Shown in pieces: positions 53,283 to 64,000 of a stretch of 64,000 nucleotides of DNA. The stretch's first letter is position 1. Each line of letters begins with the position of its first letter. The stretch is taken from contig NC_065547.1 in assembly GCF_022605725.1 (NCBI RefSeq), positions 11,883,167-11,947,166 on the forward strand, in the 5' to 3' direction. The notes beneath the pieces are model-generated. The model saw only the letters and a program-made list of their open reading frames with translations. It was not told the DNA's origin and searched no databases. The stretch comes from Anthonomus grandis grandis. Lineage: Eukaryota > Arthropoda > Insecta > Coleoptera > Curculionidae. The position numbers and the translations under genes are program-made.

Positions 53283-54515
53283 CAGTGATTTTCTTTGAAG
53301 TCTTTTGAAAGTTTTTTTTTTATTTTAACGTTTTACATTTTTATGATTTTTGATAGGTAAAAATCAGTGTACGAAAATAAATGCGTCACTATTTTATTTT
53401 GACATAAAAACGACAGTTCTAAATGTCAAAATAACACATAAGCGCCATCTTGAATAAATGCATTAAATAGAAATCTTGTGTTACCTTATTTAAAAGGTTT
53501 TATTGAGTACTTTTAATATTTATTACATGGACTCGGTGGACTCCGTTTTGACCTGTCTAAAAGTAACAGCCAAAAGAATACACTGTTGCGATTTTATTAA
53601 CGTTTTTAATAATAATATACAAATAATTTATAATTTTTGAATTTTGGATTTAAAGATTAACTTTTTGGTTTCTAAAGACTTACTGAACCGCCCTCGTATG
53701 TCACATTTCACGTTAAAGGTTATTGAACATTATTTAGACTTATTTATTAATATTATCTAACAATGACCGATACAAGAGTAATTTACCGGTTAAGGAAAAA
53801 TATTTTAAAATTTTTTTTCGAGTTTTTTTAATAGCTATTTGGTTTTTGGAATGTCTAAATAATGTTCAATAACCTTTAACGTGAAATGTGACATACGAGG
53901 GCGGTTCAGTAAGTCTTTAGAAACCAAAAAGTTAATCTTTCAATCCAAAATTCAAAAATTATAAACTATCTGTATATTATTATTAAAAACGTTAATAAAA
54001 TCGCAACAGTGTATTTTTTTGGCTGTTACTTTTAGACAGGTCAAAACGGAGTCCACCGAGTCCATGTAATAAATATTAAAAGTACTCAATAAAACCTTTT
54101 AAATGAGGTAACACAAGATTTCTATTTAATGCATTTATTCAAGATGGCGCTTATGTGTTATTTTGACATTTAGAACTGTCGTTTTTATGTCAAAATAAAA
54201 TAGTGACGCATTTATTTTCGTACACTGATTTTTACCTATTCAAAAATCATAAAAATGTAAAACGTTAAAATAAAGAAAAATACTTTTTTATTAGGCCGCC
54301 ATTTTGAAACAAGTTAAGATATGGGTCTAATATTTCAGGGTTATAAAGTACTCATTAAGACCTTTAAAATGAAGTACCACACGACCCCCCTTTCTATAGT
54401 AAATTTTTTCTCAAGATGTCGCCCAGCCGCCATCTTGGAATTTACAACTACCTAGTTTACAGTGAAAAATAGTATCTATAGACCAATTTACTTATGCCAA
54501 GTTTCAAAAACTTAT
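53283..54515. mobile_element. Fold-back (transposase-less) derivative of mariner B
   Basis: The left arm (53283-53745) and right arm (53830-54250) are long inverted copies, and both match the left side of mariner B (41540-42050: TAACGTTTTACATTTTTATG, GACATTTAGAACTGTCG on the other strand, ATGGACTCGGTGGACTCCG). The right arm continues through the outer TIR (AAGATGTCGCCCAGCCGCCA near 54413) but lacks the last bases. The left arm keeps the very tip (CAGTGATTTTCTTTGAAG at 53283 after TA) and then skips about 285 bp. No transposase is present, so mobility would need enzyme from a B-type copy. Confidence 0.88.
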
Positions 54516-56542
54516 TCTTGACACTTTTGTGGGTTATCTTGGTTGCTATGGGAAAGTTTTTGCATTGCTGTACATAACAAAATTAGGTAGGTACCTACGC
54601 CAAATTTTTGTTGCTTATTTAAAAAATCGAAAATTTTAATGATTCCGAAGATAATCAAAAAAAACCAAAAAAAAAAATTAAAATCCATTTAATTTTTTTC
54701 TGAGCTTAAACAGGAATGCAGTAAGAGGTAGGCATTATTCTAAATAAAATTAAGATTGTAAATTGTAAGTTAAAAATAAAATTGTCAATTTACCCACCTA
54801 ATTTTAATACCGAATTTTTATTCTTTTTAAAACTCAAAGCGAATATCAAAATAGTTTGGTAGTTTAAAATTTTAAATGCGTAAACTTCCTATAAACTACA
54901 ATAATAATTGCAGTAAAATATTATTTCGAATCAACGCAAAATATGCGCCCCAGCGCGGAATTTTTGCCATCGCGATGCGGTCGTCGCCTCACATGATTTC
55001 GGCTTCTGTTGTGAGGTATCGATGGAAGCGGGGATAAGTGTCCAGGCTAGAACTATCGATCGGCTACGGGCTGACCCCTGTTTAATGCAAGTTTTACTCA
55101 CCCTAAGCATGGGGTGCATTTTACTTCATTTTCATAATTCTTTTCTCATAGATAGTTGCCAATAGAATAATTTTGTCATATTTAATATATCGAGTACCCC
55201 ACTCTTTTTACTCCGATTTGAATTATTCTGTTAATAACTTAAATTTTATTATGATTTTTATTTGGGTTAATTGATTGTCCGGCGTTCTACTACTGTAATA
55301 AAAACTCTTTTTAATTAAAAATTATTTTCTACTTTTTAGTTCGATTAGCAATAAAAGGGTGTTCTTTTAGTTTTTTTAAACTATTAATTATTTATTACAG
55401 ACAAAACACCTGGACTATAAGGTTATAGTCCGAGGGTGAAAATTTTAATTTTGGGCAATAGGTTTTGTTTACTAATGAACCGCACGAACTATATCCAAAG
55501 TCTATATATATAAACTTTGCTATATCCCTTTATGAAGTTTAAGAATGAACTATATTGCTTAATTGATATAAAACTGATATAATTTTTTTTTCCTTTATTA
55601 GTATTATTTTATAAAAATTAAAATAAATTTAGTGAAATATAAGATAGTTTAAGTCCGTATTATGCAAATTATATTGGTTTTTTTAGTTTTGTTTGGTAAC
55701 GATTTATTTTTTGTATTTAATTTGTTGTGCTTACTGCTCAATAATTGCATACATTCTCCTCTTTTCTTGATGTTCCTTTTTTACGTAGTACAAGTAAAGT
55801 AGTGTGTGACAGTGTGTTAGATAGGCATAACATATTTAAATAACTCATTTATATGCTATTTAATAAAAGTTCTTATATAATCCAACTTTATTATATTAAA
55901 TCCCAGATTATTCGCTTACTTCCCATAGGAAATAGGTTTCTCTCTCCTCTCTCCCTTCAGTCAAATCGAATCCCTTTTTATTTCGAAACATATTTAAACC
56001 GGGCCGGGGACTCCTTATCGGATTTATTCGTATTGTCAGGTTTCCGAAAGAAGCCAAATTATCTATATGCACGGGCCTTATCTCTCTCCCGATACTTTGC
56101 GTTCAAAAGAATTCCACATGATGCTATTGGACAAATCAGATTTATACGCTTGCCATGGGGAAAACGGTAGGGAGATTGATATGGGAAATAGAACACTAAG
56201 GGGGAAGTAAGCTATTTCGTAAATGGACTCTTAATTTTTTTCTTCGTTTGTTCAGCGCGGATTTTTATTATTACATTATTTTTAGGCTTATGGCTGTATT
56301 AGATTTTGAGATAAAAGGACGTAAAAGCTTTTTTGAAATACATTTTTAAAACATCATTAGACTCAGAGACACGGGTTTTAATTTCATGGAAAATTTAGAA
56401 TAAACTTGTTATTATATAATTTTTATAATTTTTACATAGCTTATCATTTATCTAAAAGTCAATGCTAAGCTGCATTTCAAAATCACACATTTCATCCAAA
56501 TTAGCAATTTAATCTGAATAAATAAAGTACAAAGATAACATA
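54516..56542. other. Unassigned interval
   Basis: No recognisable gene. 55040-55078 is the second arm of the inverted repeat with 52939-52979. 55411-55432 is GGACTATAAGGTTATAGTCC, a perfect palindrome. The plus-strand frame at 55853-56170 (105 codons) carries no known motif and lies in ordinary AT-rich DNA. Confidence 0.4.
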
Positions 56543-57922
56543 CATACCGTCCGAGAAAAAACAGTCGAAACTGAAAAATCTTGAAAAATAAATTTTTTAG
56601 CCAAAAATGGCCAAACACGTCAAATTTAATATTAAGGAGGACATTCATCCCCAAGAAATCCCATTTCATTTTTTTAAAAACGAAATGGGAGTCGAGGGAT
56701 ACCATGATTACGTTCTCAATAAATGTGGATAAAAAAATTAACCTTATTTTTAAATGAAAATAATAAGAAGTATCTAACACATATTTTATTAAATGTCCAA
56801 AATAATCTCCGTTGATCTCCATAGAAAAATACAATAGTTCGGACGTTAATAACTGACCTTCGTTAATAATTCTATTTTAAAGATTTTCAAGGGAGTCAGG
56901 CTTTGTGGCAAAGACTTTGGTGTTTAGATGACCCCAGATAAAAAAATTAAACAGGTAAGATCGGGAGATTTAGCAGGCCATTCTACGGTACCAAGGGATT
57001 AGTGTCGCTCCAGTATCGACGGTTGTGTCTATTTCACCATATAAATAAAAAGAGCATTCGTCTGAGAAACAGACCTTGTACAGCAAATTTCTCTCACGAT
57101 TTAACCTATCACTAAAGTAAAGTATAGACGATCAAATCATCTTCATTTATCTCAGGTACTGGTTTGATGGCTGAATTCATTTTTTCTGTTTTGTACTGAC
57201 TCTATTTTTTAAAACTTCCTCATCAAATCTATTACATAAGGATGATTTACCCTTTTATACGGATGATTGGCATTAAAAGCACGTGCTGCTGCTCTAGCAG
57301 ACTTATTTTTTTGATAATAAAGACGAATAAAGAAAGACAAGTCAATTCTTTCTTGAAGCATATAAACCATTGGTATTATTACTATTAATATCACCAGGAC
57401 TAGATTAAGTAAATACTACGTGTTACTGGTGTTATTTCTCACTTCAGCAAAATAACGATTCACACAAAATAAAAATAACTAAACCAACAAAAGCGTTATA
57501 TTTACGTTATTTTCTGCATATTTTGACGTTTTTGTCAAAAAATACCTAAATTTTGCAGAATGTATTTTTTTCTTTATTAGAGATATCTGGATAATTAAAA
57601 AAAATTATACAGGCAACAAAATTGCAAGATTTAAGCTTTTGAAAAATGTCAGCTACGTTTATTAATATTTCCTGAGAATTGATGAAATAAAAATAGAGCT
57701 ATGTAGAGAATAAAATAACCTTTAATTTAAAGTATCACTTGACCACTATTCTCGTTTAAAAAAATTGATCTGGAGTCTCTGGGGGGTGAGAAGATGACGT
57801 CAGAGAAATGCAATTTCTGTCAATAAATGTCTTCCTTAATATTAAATTTGATGTGTTCGGCCGGCTAAATAATTTATTTTTGAAGATTTTGAGGGTGTAC
57901 TACTTTTTGTCTCGCATACTCT
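56543..57922 (-). mobile_element. DD41D mariner-like transposon D, internally deleted
   Basis: Inverted arms (56543-56740 with 57700-57922) share AAATCTT(G/C)AAAAATAAA, (A)ACAC(G/A)TCAAATTTAATATT and GGAGGACATT-like blocks. The interior holds pieces of a DD41D transposase on the minus strand. The end motif is CA(T/G)A... after TA on the left; the right TA is altered. This is a fourth DD41D family member in the window, distinct from A, B and C. Confidence 0.75.
56800..57373 (-). pseudogene. DD41D mariner transposase D, deleted
   Basis: The N-terminal frame (ATG about 57373: MVYMLQERIDLSFFIRLYYQ, then SARAAARAFNANHPYKRV, the first HTH) runs to MRKF. A gap follows, then RENLLYKVCFSDECSFYLYG (first Asp) at about 57100-57030. 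A deletion removes the second Asp region. The sequence resumes near 56990 with RMAC and a degenerate SPDL-like block, then FIWGHLNTKVFATKPDSLEN and a C-terminal stretch. One catalytic Asp and most of the core are absent. Confidence 0.75.
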
Positions 57923-57994
57923 GATTAATTCAAAAGATTCATAGCAAGAAATTAATAAATATATTATATATAAATATATAATTAATAAATTTTC

Positions 57995-59633
57995 CAAGGT
58001 AAAGCAACTGCATTCCTTGGCTATGTTCTACCTGATTGCACCTTAAGTCACTTAGTGAACCTAATTAACATGTCATTTCAGAGGGGAATCTTTCCAAGCT
58101 GCCTTAAGACTGCAATTATTATTTCACTGCATAAAGGAGGGGATAAAGATCAAGCCTCAAATTATCGCCCAATAGCACTTCTCCCAACTTTATCTAAGAT
58201 TGTTGAAAGACTAGTTAAAGAAAGGGTTTTGTAATTGTTGCTTAAATATAGAATTCCGAATCAATTTGGATTTTTGAGAAATAAATGCACCAGTGATGCT
58301 ATGTTTTCGCTCCTAAATAGTGTTTATTCTAGCCTAAACAATCAACACTCCACAGCTACATTTTTCTGCGATTTCTCAAAGGCATTTGATTGTGTTAATC
58401 ATAATATTTTAATTAACAAACTGCAACACTATGGGTTTAGAGGATCTTCTCTCAAATAGTTTAAGTCATATCTTAGTTTCAGAAGTCAACTCATGAAGGT
58501 TGATACGACAACATCTTCATGCCAACCAATTGAATGTGGTGTGCCGCAAGGTTCACTTTTGGGCCCTATTATGTTTCTCCTATTTATTAATGACATGGCC
58601 AATCTGAATATCAGCAGCAAAATTTGTCTGTTCGCCGACGATACCAGCTTTACTTGGAGCACTCCAGATATCACGTCTCTGCATGCAACTATATCTAACG
58701 ATTTACTTACCACTAAGTCTTGGTGCGATTCCAATCTTCTATGCCTTAATATCTCTAAAACCAAGGTTGTATCATATAAAAGTACCATTCAACCTTTTAC
58801 TCTACAAAATACCAGTTTGGATATTCCATTCTCGGGTTCATGCTGTGCCACTCAATTTGAGCGCGTATTCAAGTTGCAAAAAAGAGCGATACGCTATTTA
58901 CTGGGACTTGACAGTACAGCTCACTGCTAAGAATACTTTAAAAAACATAGAATATTAACTCTTCCTTCACGGTTTATATTTGAATCTGTTTGCTTAATCC
59001 GAAAGCATGTGTCAGAATTTCCAAAGAGGCCTTCTTATAACTATCCACTTAGAAAAGCAGAGCATGATATTTATCTGCCAACCCCACGGTCGGAATTAGT
59101 AAAAACTTCTGTACTCTATAGAGCAAAAAAAAAATGCACAATCATCTTCCTTTTACGATTAAATCTATGACAACGTTTTCCTGTTTTCGCCATGCCTTAA
59201 AAGCTTTACTATTGGAAAAGGCTTTATATACAGTAGAAGACTTTTTTAATCTTTCGTTTAAAATACCACACACACACTGGCCCTATTTACTTTATAGTCT
59301 CCATCCCTAGAATTAGTTATACCTATATTGTGATAATAGTCGTAATTTAACTTCAACTTATTTTGTATTCTTCTTTTACCTAATTTACATTTTTGTATTG
59401 TTTTATATTCTTTTTAATATCAACTTCTGACTTTATAAACATTTAGTTGTATAAGTAATTTGACCATGTACAATAGGTTACCTATTTTGTATCAAATCTA
59501 AATGTCTTGTGTTTTTGTTTTTTGTGTACTCATGTGTTTACTTGTATGTATTTATTTATTTATTTATATTAGCTTTGTCTACAAAATTTATAATTTTTTG
59601 ACAATAAAGCGATTGTATTGTATTGTATTGTAA
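57995..59633 (+). mobile_element. 5'-truncated CR1/Jockey-type LINE with (ATTGT)n tail
   Basis: The plus-strand copy of the family seen at 48.3 kb begins inside the RT domain at about 57995. Its 3' UTR ends in TTTTTTGACAATAAAGCGATT followed by ATTGT repeats (about 59613-59633). 5' truncation is the usual result of incomplete reverse transcription. Confidence 0.88.
58050..59170 (+). pseudogene. LINE ORF2, RT and C-terminal part
   Basis: Reads SCLKTAIIISLHKGGDKDQA then SNYRPIALLPTLSKIVERLV, a TAA at about 58232, NQFGFLRNKCTSDAMFSLL, FFCDFSKAFDCVNHNIL (catalytic Asp), a TAG near 58459, CGVPQGSLLGPIMFLLFIND, KICLFADDTSFTWS (FADD intact), NISKTKVVSYKS, then a deletion joining to TQFERVFKLQKRAIRYLLGL. 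The C-terminal portion (RKHVSEFPKRPSYNYPLRKA) fades in a frameshift after 59100. Three stops or shifts, but both polymerase Asp blocks are preserved. Confidence 0.87.
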
Positions 59634-60500
59634 ACTTGCTATTTTAATTTTAATTTTCTTAAACGGATTATGTTGTGACATTTAATTTTTTGACATATTG
59701 AGGTTTTGATAGTGCTTCGACCATGAGCCCGATAAGTCAGGTGAGATAAATAAATTTAGTTTGATCAATGACTTTGATTTTTATTTAACTTATTTAATTA
59801 ATATATCATGATAAATATAATGGGTGTTTTTTTACGAGATTTTCTCTTGAACTAGTGAATGGTTGATTTTTCATATTTACTAAGGTCAATTATAATTATA
59901 ATGATTTATGGGTTGAGTGTTCCTAGATTACGTAAGTGCAGAGACTAATTTGAATAGAATTATTCTGACTGGTCACACCTTTCTGTACATCAGCATTTAT
60001 TGATGTTAATAAATGTCTCTTTATGAACGTTTTTTCTGATGTGGAAAAGGAAAAAAAATATTTAAAAAATTTCAGGCTGAAGTTATCGGCTTAAATTTTA
60101 GTGGTGGGATTTATTTCATCGGCAAAGTTTTGAGATATTCTGGCAGCGTAATATTTAAAGATCATACATAATATACCCACGGCAGCAATGTTTTGTTTCC
60201 CACCTACCTTCTTGGGTGCAAAGCATGTCTAGCATTTCCTTTATAATACCTCACCAAAATCCCTCCAAATCTCAGCCAACTGTCAAACACCCAAAATTTT
60301 CAACAAATGATAAATCAACAAGTAATAGGAATCAATATAAGAAACCGATTATGCCCTTCTAAAGATCGAAAGAAATATGAGTTATCTACACAAAAAACTG
60401 GAAGTATCAAAGTTTTGGTCAAAAAAATCTGCTCGCGAAAGAAAATAGCAATAAGCAGCAAGATAACAAAAGCAATAACATAACTAATAGTAGACAAAAA
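59634..60500. other. AT-rich interval, no feature seen
   Basis: No coding signal, repeat pair or RNA gene recognised between the LINE tail and the RTE-like remnant. Confidence 0.3.
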
Positions 60501-61765
60501 AAGATTTAGGAAAGGCACTGTTCGACATAAGTAGCTTAATAAAGATATAAAGAAATAAATCCAAGAGCATAATTGAGAGTACATACACTTATCGGTCAAA
60601 TCAAGGAAACACATAAAAAAAATAATGTATGAGAATATATAATGGTCAAAGGGAAGTCCAAAGAATAATAAATATGAAAGATGAGAACGGATCAATTATA
60701 TCAGACAGACAACAAATTAAATAAAAAATTCAAAGTGTTTACTAGGATTTCAAGAAGACCCGACTACATCTTCTCGCCGATACACATGCTTAACGTAGGA
60801 TCAAAAGCCATCCAGAAATTACGTCAGATTAAATAAGACATGGATTAAATTAGATAAAAGTCAGCCGTGAAGATCCCATAACAACAGAAATGCCTAAGTT
60901 TATTTAGCCAGAATTATTACTAACAGGTTAAGGCAAAAACTAGATGGGTCTGCTACCCAAACGAACGGGCTAGATCCAAAAGACTTTGATCAAGAAGAAA
61001 ACCGAATATAATTTCGCTTCGTTGTTCTTTTGTTGACTATCAGAAGGCGTTTGATATAGTTGAAAATTGGTTTTAGGATGCCTAACCATAGGAACATGTT
61101 GTAATTAATATCGACGGGAGTCAATATCGATCATTGTCGATCATCTGTTAATGATGAACAACTAAAGAATGTATCATATCAAACTATGAAAAAACAAAAA
61201 GAATGAGTGTTGACGAAATTGAAGTGTTTATTGACAACAAAAAAATAGAAAAAGTCAGCGAGTACATATTTTGGGAAAATAAAATCAGAATCAAAAATCA
61301 AAATCAGACAGCAAAATTAAAAAAGAATTGCATTAGCAAGGGCAATTTTAAAAAGTAAGATATATACTTAAAATTAAAGATATTCCAATAAACTTGAAGT
61401 AAAAAGTATATGATAGGTGTCATCTTACCAGTGACAACTTATGAACTGGAAATGACTATCACAGAAGAAAAAAAAGAAATTAGGGCAAGAACGAAGCTGA
61501 CGATGTAGTGAAATGATGTAGTGAAAAGGATAGCTAAACTTTAATTACAGTGGACAGAACATATATCAAATAGTGACATAGACAGATCGACATAAAAACT
61601 AATAAAAGGAGACTGCAGAAGAGATAGGTTGAAGATGTAAAGAAAGTTGTAGGTAGAAACTGGTTACAGATAGCACAAGACAGAAAGACATAAAAGGAAG
61701 TTGAAGAAGTCTATGCTTAGGAGTGGAGAAGCAATTGCTGTGCCAGAAGGAGAAGATTTAGTTGA
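60500..61765 (+). pseudogene. RTE-like LINE ORF remnant
   Basis: Heavily decayed plus-strand reading. RIINMKDENGSIISDRQQIK (about 60668-60720) matches the pre-RT block of RTE elements. VDYQKAFDIVENW (about 61035-61070) is the first RT catalytic block in its RTE form. DNKKIEKVSEYIF (about 61240) corresponds to the KYLG-type block. The end reads LQWTEHIS...SDIDRS, GDCRRDRLKM and WLQ..QDRK, the Trp- and Arg-rich C-terminus of RTE proteins. The FADD region is not found. At least ten stops or frameshifts make this the oldest LINE in the window. Confidence 0.6.
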
Positions 61766-62195
61766 ACGTTCCCTTCGGATGATTTAATTTTCATAAATGG
61801 AAAATTTGAATTAACTGTTAATCCTGTTAAAACAGGGTAAGTGTATTTTAGTTTAAATTGTATATAAAGATACTATAGATAGGTTATTTGTTTCTTAGAT
61901 TTTTTATAATTTTTATGTTTAAATTTTTTATGAATTACGCTCAATCTTTGTCTTTTCTTTTTCTTCCAAATTCTTCTTGAGGACAAAGTGCGTCAATGAT
62001 GTTTTTTTTTTTATTAATATATCATTCATTATTAAGTTAAATGGCCATGAAAAAATACCAATTATTTAATAATTAAATTAGTTTCATAAAGTAATTTAGA
62101 AATCATCAGATTTTAATTAGATTTATAAGGCGTAACATTCTTAAAATATAAATTTAAAATAAAATAACCTACATTTATTTTTTTTATAAAAGCAC
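61766..62195. other. AT-rich interval, no feature seen
   Basis: Only AT-rich sequence with homopolymer runs. Confidence 0.3.
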
Positions 62196-62199
62196 ATTT

Positions 62200-62790
62200 A
62201 TTCTATAAAAATATGAAAAACGTTTTGTTTTTTCAATTTGATTAAAAAAAATGTTTTTTTCAACTTCCAAGAAAGATTTCTCATTTTTACATTTTTTTTG
62301 AAAACACGCTAAAATACGTGTTTAATGAATTTATTAGAAGAATTTATATCCCAAGTTTTTAGTCTCTAACTCACTTGGGTTCAGGAATATCAGCATTTTG
62401 TTTCTTTGAATTTTTTTGATTTTTTCAACTTTTAAGACTGATTTCTTTCTTTTTTTTTTCACTTTTTAACACAACGCTGTAATAGGTATCCAATGATTTT
62501 ATTAGAAGAATTCATGTTCCAAGCTTTAAATTTTTAACTTTCTTGAGTTCAAAGATGTGATGCGCAATTGGCAATAAATGCGCATTTTGTCTTTTTGAAT
62601 TAAATTGAAAAAAAAAATATTTTTCGACTTTTAAGACTGTTTTCTCACTCTTTCGGGCAAAATGCTAATACAAATGTTCAGCGATTTTATTAAAAGAACT
62701 TATGCTTCAAATTTCTAGCCTCTAACTTACTTGGGTTCAGAAAAATTAGCATTTTGTCTCTTTCAATTTAATTTAAAAAAAAAAAGACTT
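62200..62790 (+). repeat. Tandem repeat, about 3.3 units of 170-190 bp
   Basis: Units restart with (A/G)GCATTTTGT(T/C)T(C/T)TTTGAA at about 62390, 62580 and 62750. Within each unit CAACTTTTAAGACTG, TTTTATTAGAAGAA(T/C)T, CC(A)AGT(T)TTTAG and ACTTGGGTTCAG(A)A recur in order. The units are diverged, so the array is old. Confidence 0.8.
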
Positions 62791-63456
62791 CTCTTTTTCT
62801 AATAAATACATAGAGTTAGCAAAGACACAAACAAAACACAACGAAACAAAAAAAAGGAGAACAAATATAAATAATAATAAATTATCCCACAACTCATACC
62901 CTTTGTATATTATAAAACACAAATTAAAATTAAACAAACTTACATGTAAATAAATTGGATGCTGAGGTTAATTTTTAACAATAATCTTATTTACTGTATA
63001 TATTAAAATTAAAAATAAAAAGTTGAATTTTTATGTATGTACAAATAAAAAACAAAAAAAAAACACATAAAAACTTTTCAATGTTCAACGCTTAAGAACT
63101 TACGAGTATGTAATACAACATACACATTAAAATAAATAAATAATAAAAAAAAATAAAATTTCGAGTAAAAATCTGTTGACTTACCTAATATAAAAAATTT
63201 AGGGGTTTTCGTAAAACTTATGACTACCAGCCTCCATTGCACATATACAGATAACAACGACCAGGAACTTTTATAACATTAACACAAAACAAGAAACATC
63301 AATAAAATTGTATATACATAAGGCAATTTGCGATCTTTTTTAAAACAGAAATTATAAAATACTACACGCAGACAATAACAGATGAAGACGACTAAGGGTA
63401 CCATAATCCCAAACAATTTGGGTCTTATCAGTAAAAATGTATTCGAAATTCCAAAA
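62791..63456. other. A-rich interval, no gene seen
   Basis: Low-complexity A/T-rich DNA. The minus-strand 63-codon frame at 63279-63470 follows the Penelope-like fragment but shows no motif. Confidence 0.3.
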
Positions 63457-63937
63457 TTACCGGGTACCATTGTTAAGTACTTTGCCTTTATACGTATTTA
63501 AAACAAAATTATATTGTGCACTTAGTCCTTGTGTATCTGGTCGATGATTAATTGTATCGTTTAAATAAATGTGAATCATCTCACTGATGTTACGTTTTAA
63601 AAAATGTTTCTTAGAGTCTAAAATTCTGGCAGCCTGAAAATTAATGTTTGAAAATTGGTCAGTGGAAACATGATGTTCTGCTAATGCCGTGATTTCTTTC
63701 TTATCAATATTGATGGCCCTACAATCATACTCATGCTGATAAATTCTGCCTCTTAAATGTTGCTTGGTAATTCCCACATAACATTTCGGACAATTACAAC
63801 ATGGAATCTTATATACCACAATTGACCTTAATTCCAGTGGGATAGTTAATAATTCTATAAATGTACGGGTCAGAGGTCTCACGGTCTCACTATCATCAGA
63901 TATTTTAGGTTTCCTTATATAAAATCACTCTCGGAAT
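63457..63937 (-). pseudogene. Penelope-like element, GIY-YIG endonuclease C-terminal part
   Basis: The minus-strand frame is open from about 63937 to 63457. It reads RKPKISDDSETVRPLTR, then VVYKIPCCNCPKCYVGITK and HLRGRIYQHEYDCR (the GIY-YIG core with the CCHH-type Cys pair), ALAEHHVSTD, FQAARILDSKKHFLKRNISE and MIHI. This is the endonuclease domain that follows the RT in Penelope-like retroelements. No ATG begins it and a TGA precedes it at about 63938, so it is a 5'-truncated or broken copy; the RT would lie past the window's right edge. Confidence 0.82.
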
Positions 63938-64000
63938 AAATTGAGAGAAATGTAAGGGAAAAAAATAAACAATGTAAATTAGTGTTTTGTAATTTAAAAA

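Noticed and set aside
56448..56834. 128-codon hydrophobic minus-strand frame
   Set aside because: Lies across the TIR of mariner D and the end of its transposase; hydrophobicity comes from AT-rich TIR sequence.
60315..60695. 126-codon membrane-like minus-strand frame
   Set aside because: AT-rich antisense of the RTE-like remnant region; poly-Phe/Leu/Ile content is expected by composition.
62200..62790. CRISPR-like array
   Set aside because: Units are long, directly abutting and diverged, with no unique spacers; the genome is eukaryotic.

Overview
This window is AT-rich, repeat-dense insect-type nuclear DNA. I recognise no conventional host gene, no rRNA or tRNA gene and no prokaryotic feature. 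The organism call rests on the mobile elements: DD41D, DD34D and DD34E mariner/Tc1 transposons, BEL/Pao, an env-bearing gypsy (errantivirus-like) element, PIF/Harbinger with a MADF/BESS partner gene, piggyBac, a Penelope-like element and several LINE families. A beetle would fit, but the order cannot be proved from sequence alone.

Left part (1-8026). A 5'-truncated CR1/Jockey-type LINE on the minus strand opens the window (ORF2 endonuclease and an ORF1 remnant). An AT-rich array of diverged short repeats follows. It is interrupted by a 4,184-bp element (2028-6211) with 30-bp perfect terminal inverted repeats and a 7-bp target duplication, which carries a LINE reverse-transcriptase fragment.

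Central stack (about 7.9-31.5 kb). One minus-strand BEL/Pao retrotransposon is split by three insertions, each hit again. (a) A DD41D mariner (8281-13558) sits in its integrase and carries a DD82E-type transposon (9782-12848). (b) A PIF/Harbinger element (15391-19393) sits in its RT and carries a DD34D mariner (17482-18770). (c) A gypsy/errantivirus-like element (19819-31339) sits in its RT and carries a LINE with an uninterrupted 1,013-codon frame (about 22691-27430). Target duplications or restored reading frames support most junctions; the Harbinger TSD pair differs at one base. In the Harbinger element the transposase and the MADF/BESS gene lie on opposite strands, and each has an exon inside the other's intron.

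Right-centre (31.5-48.0 kb). A decayed LINE is followed by a two-part gene of a repetitive insect family with a GGQN motif, split by another LINE with a strongly structured 5' end. Next come a piggyBac gene split by a second DD41D mariner, a third DD41D mariner, and a Tc1 element with IR/DR ends and one in-frame stop.

Right part (48.0-64.0 kb). Two more copies of the first LINE family, a minus-strand coding remnant I cannot assign (51.5-52.6 kb), a transposase-less fold-back of the second DD41D family, a fourth DD41D remnant, an RTE-like LINE remnant, a roughly 170-190-bp tandem repeat, and a GIY-YIG (Penelope-like) fragment. Most coding sequences are broken. The best preserved are the 22.7-27.4 kb LINE, the Tc1 element and the DD34D mariner.
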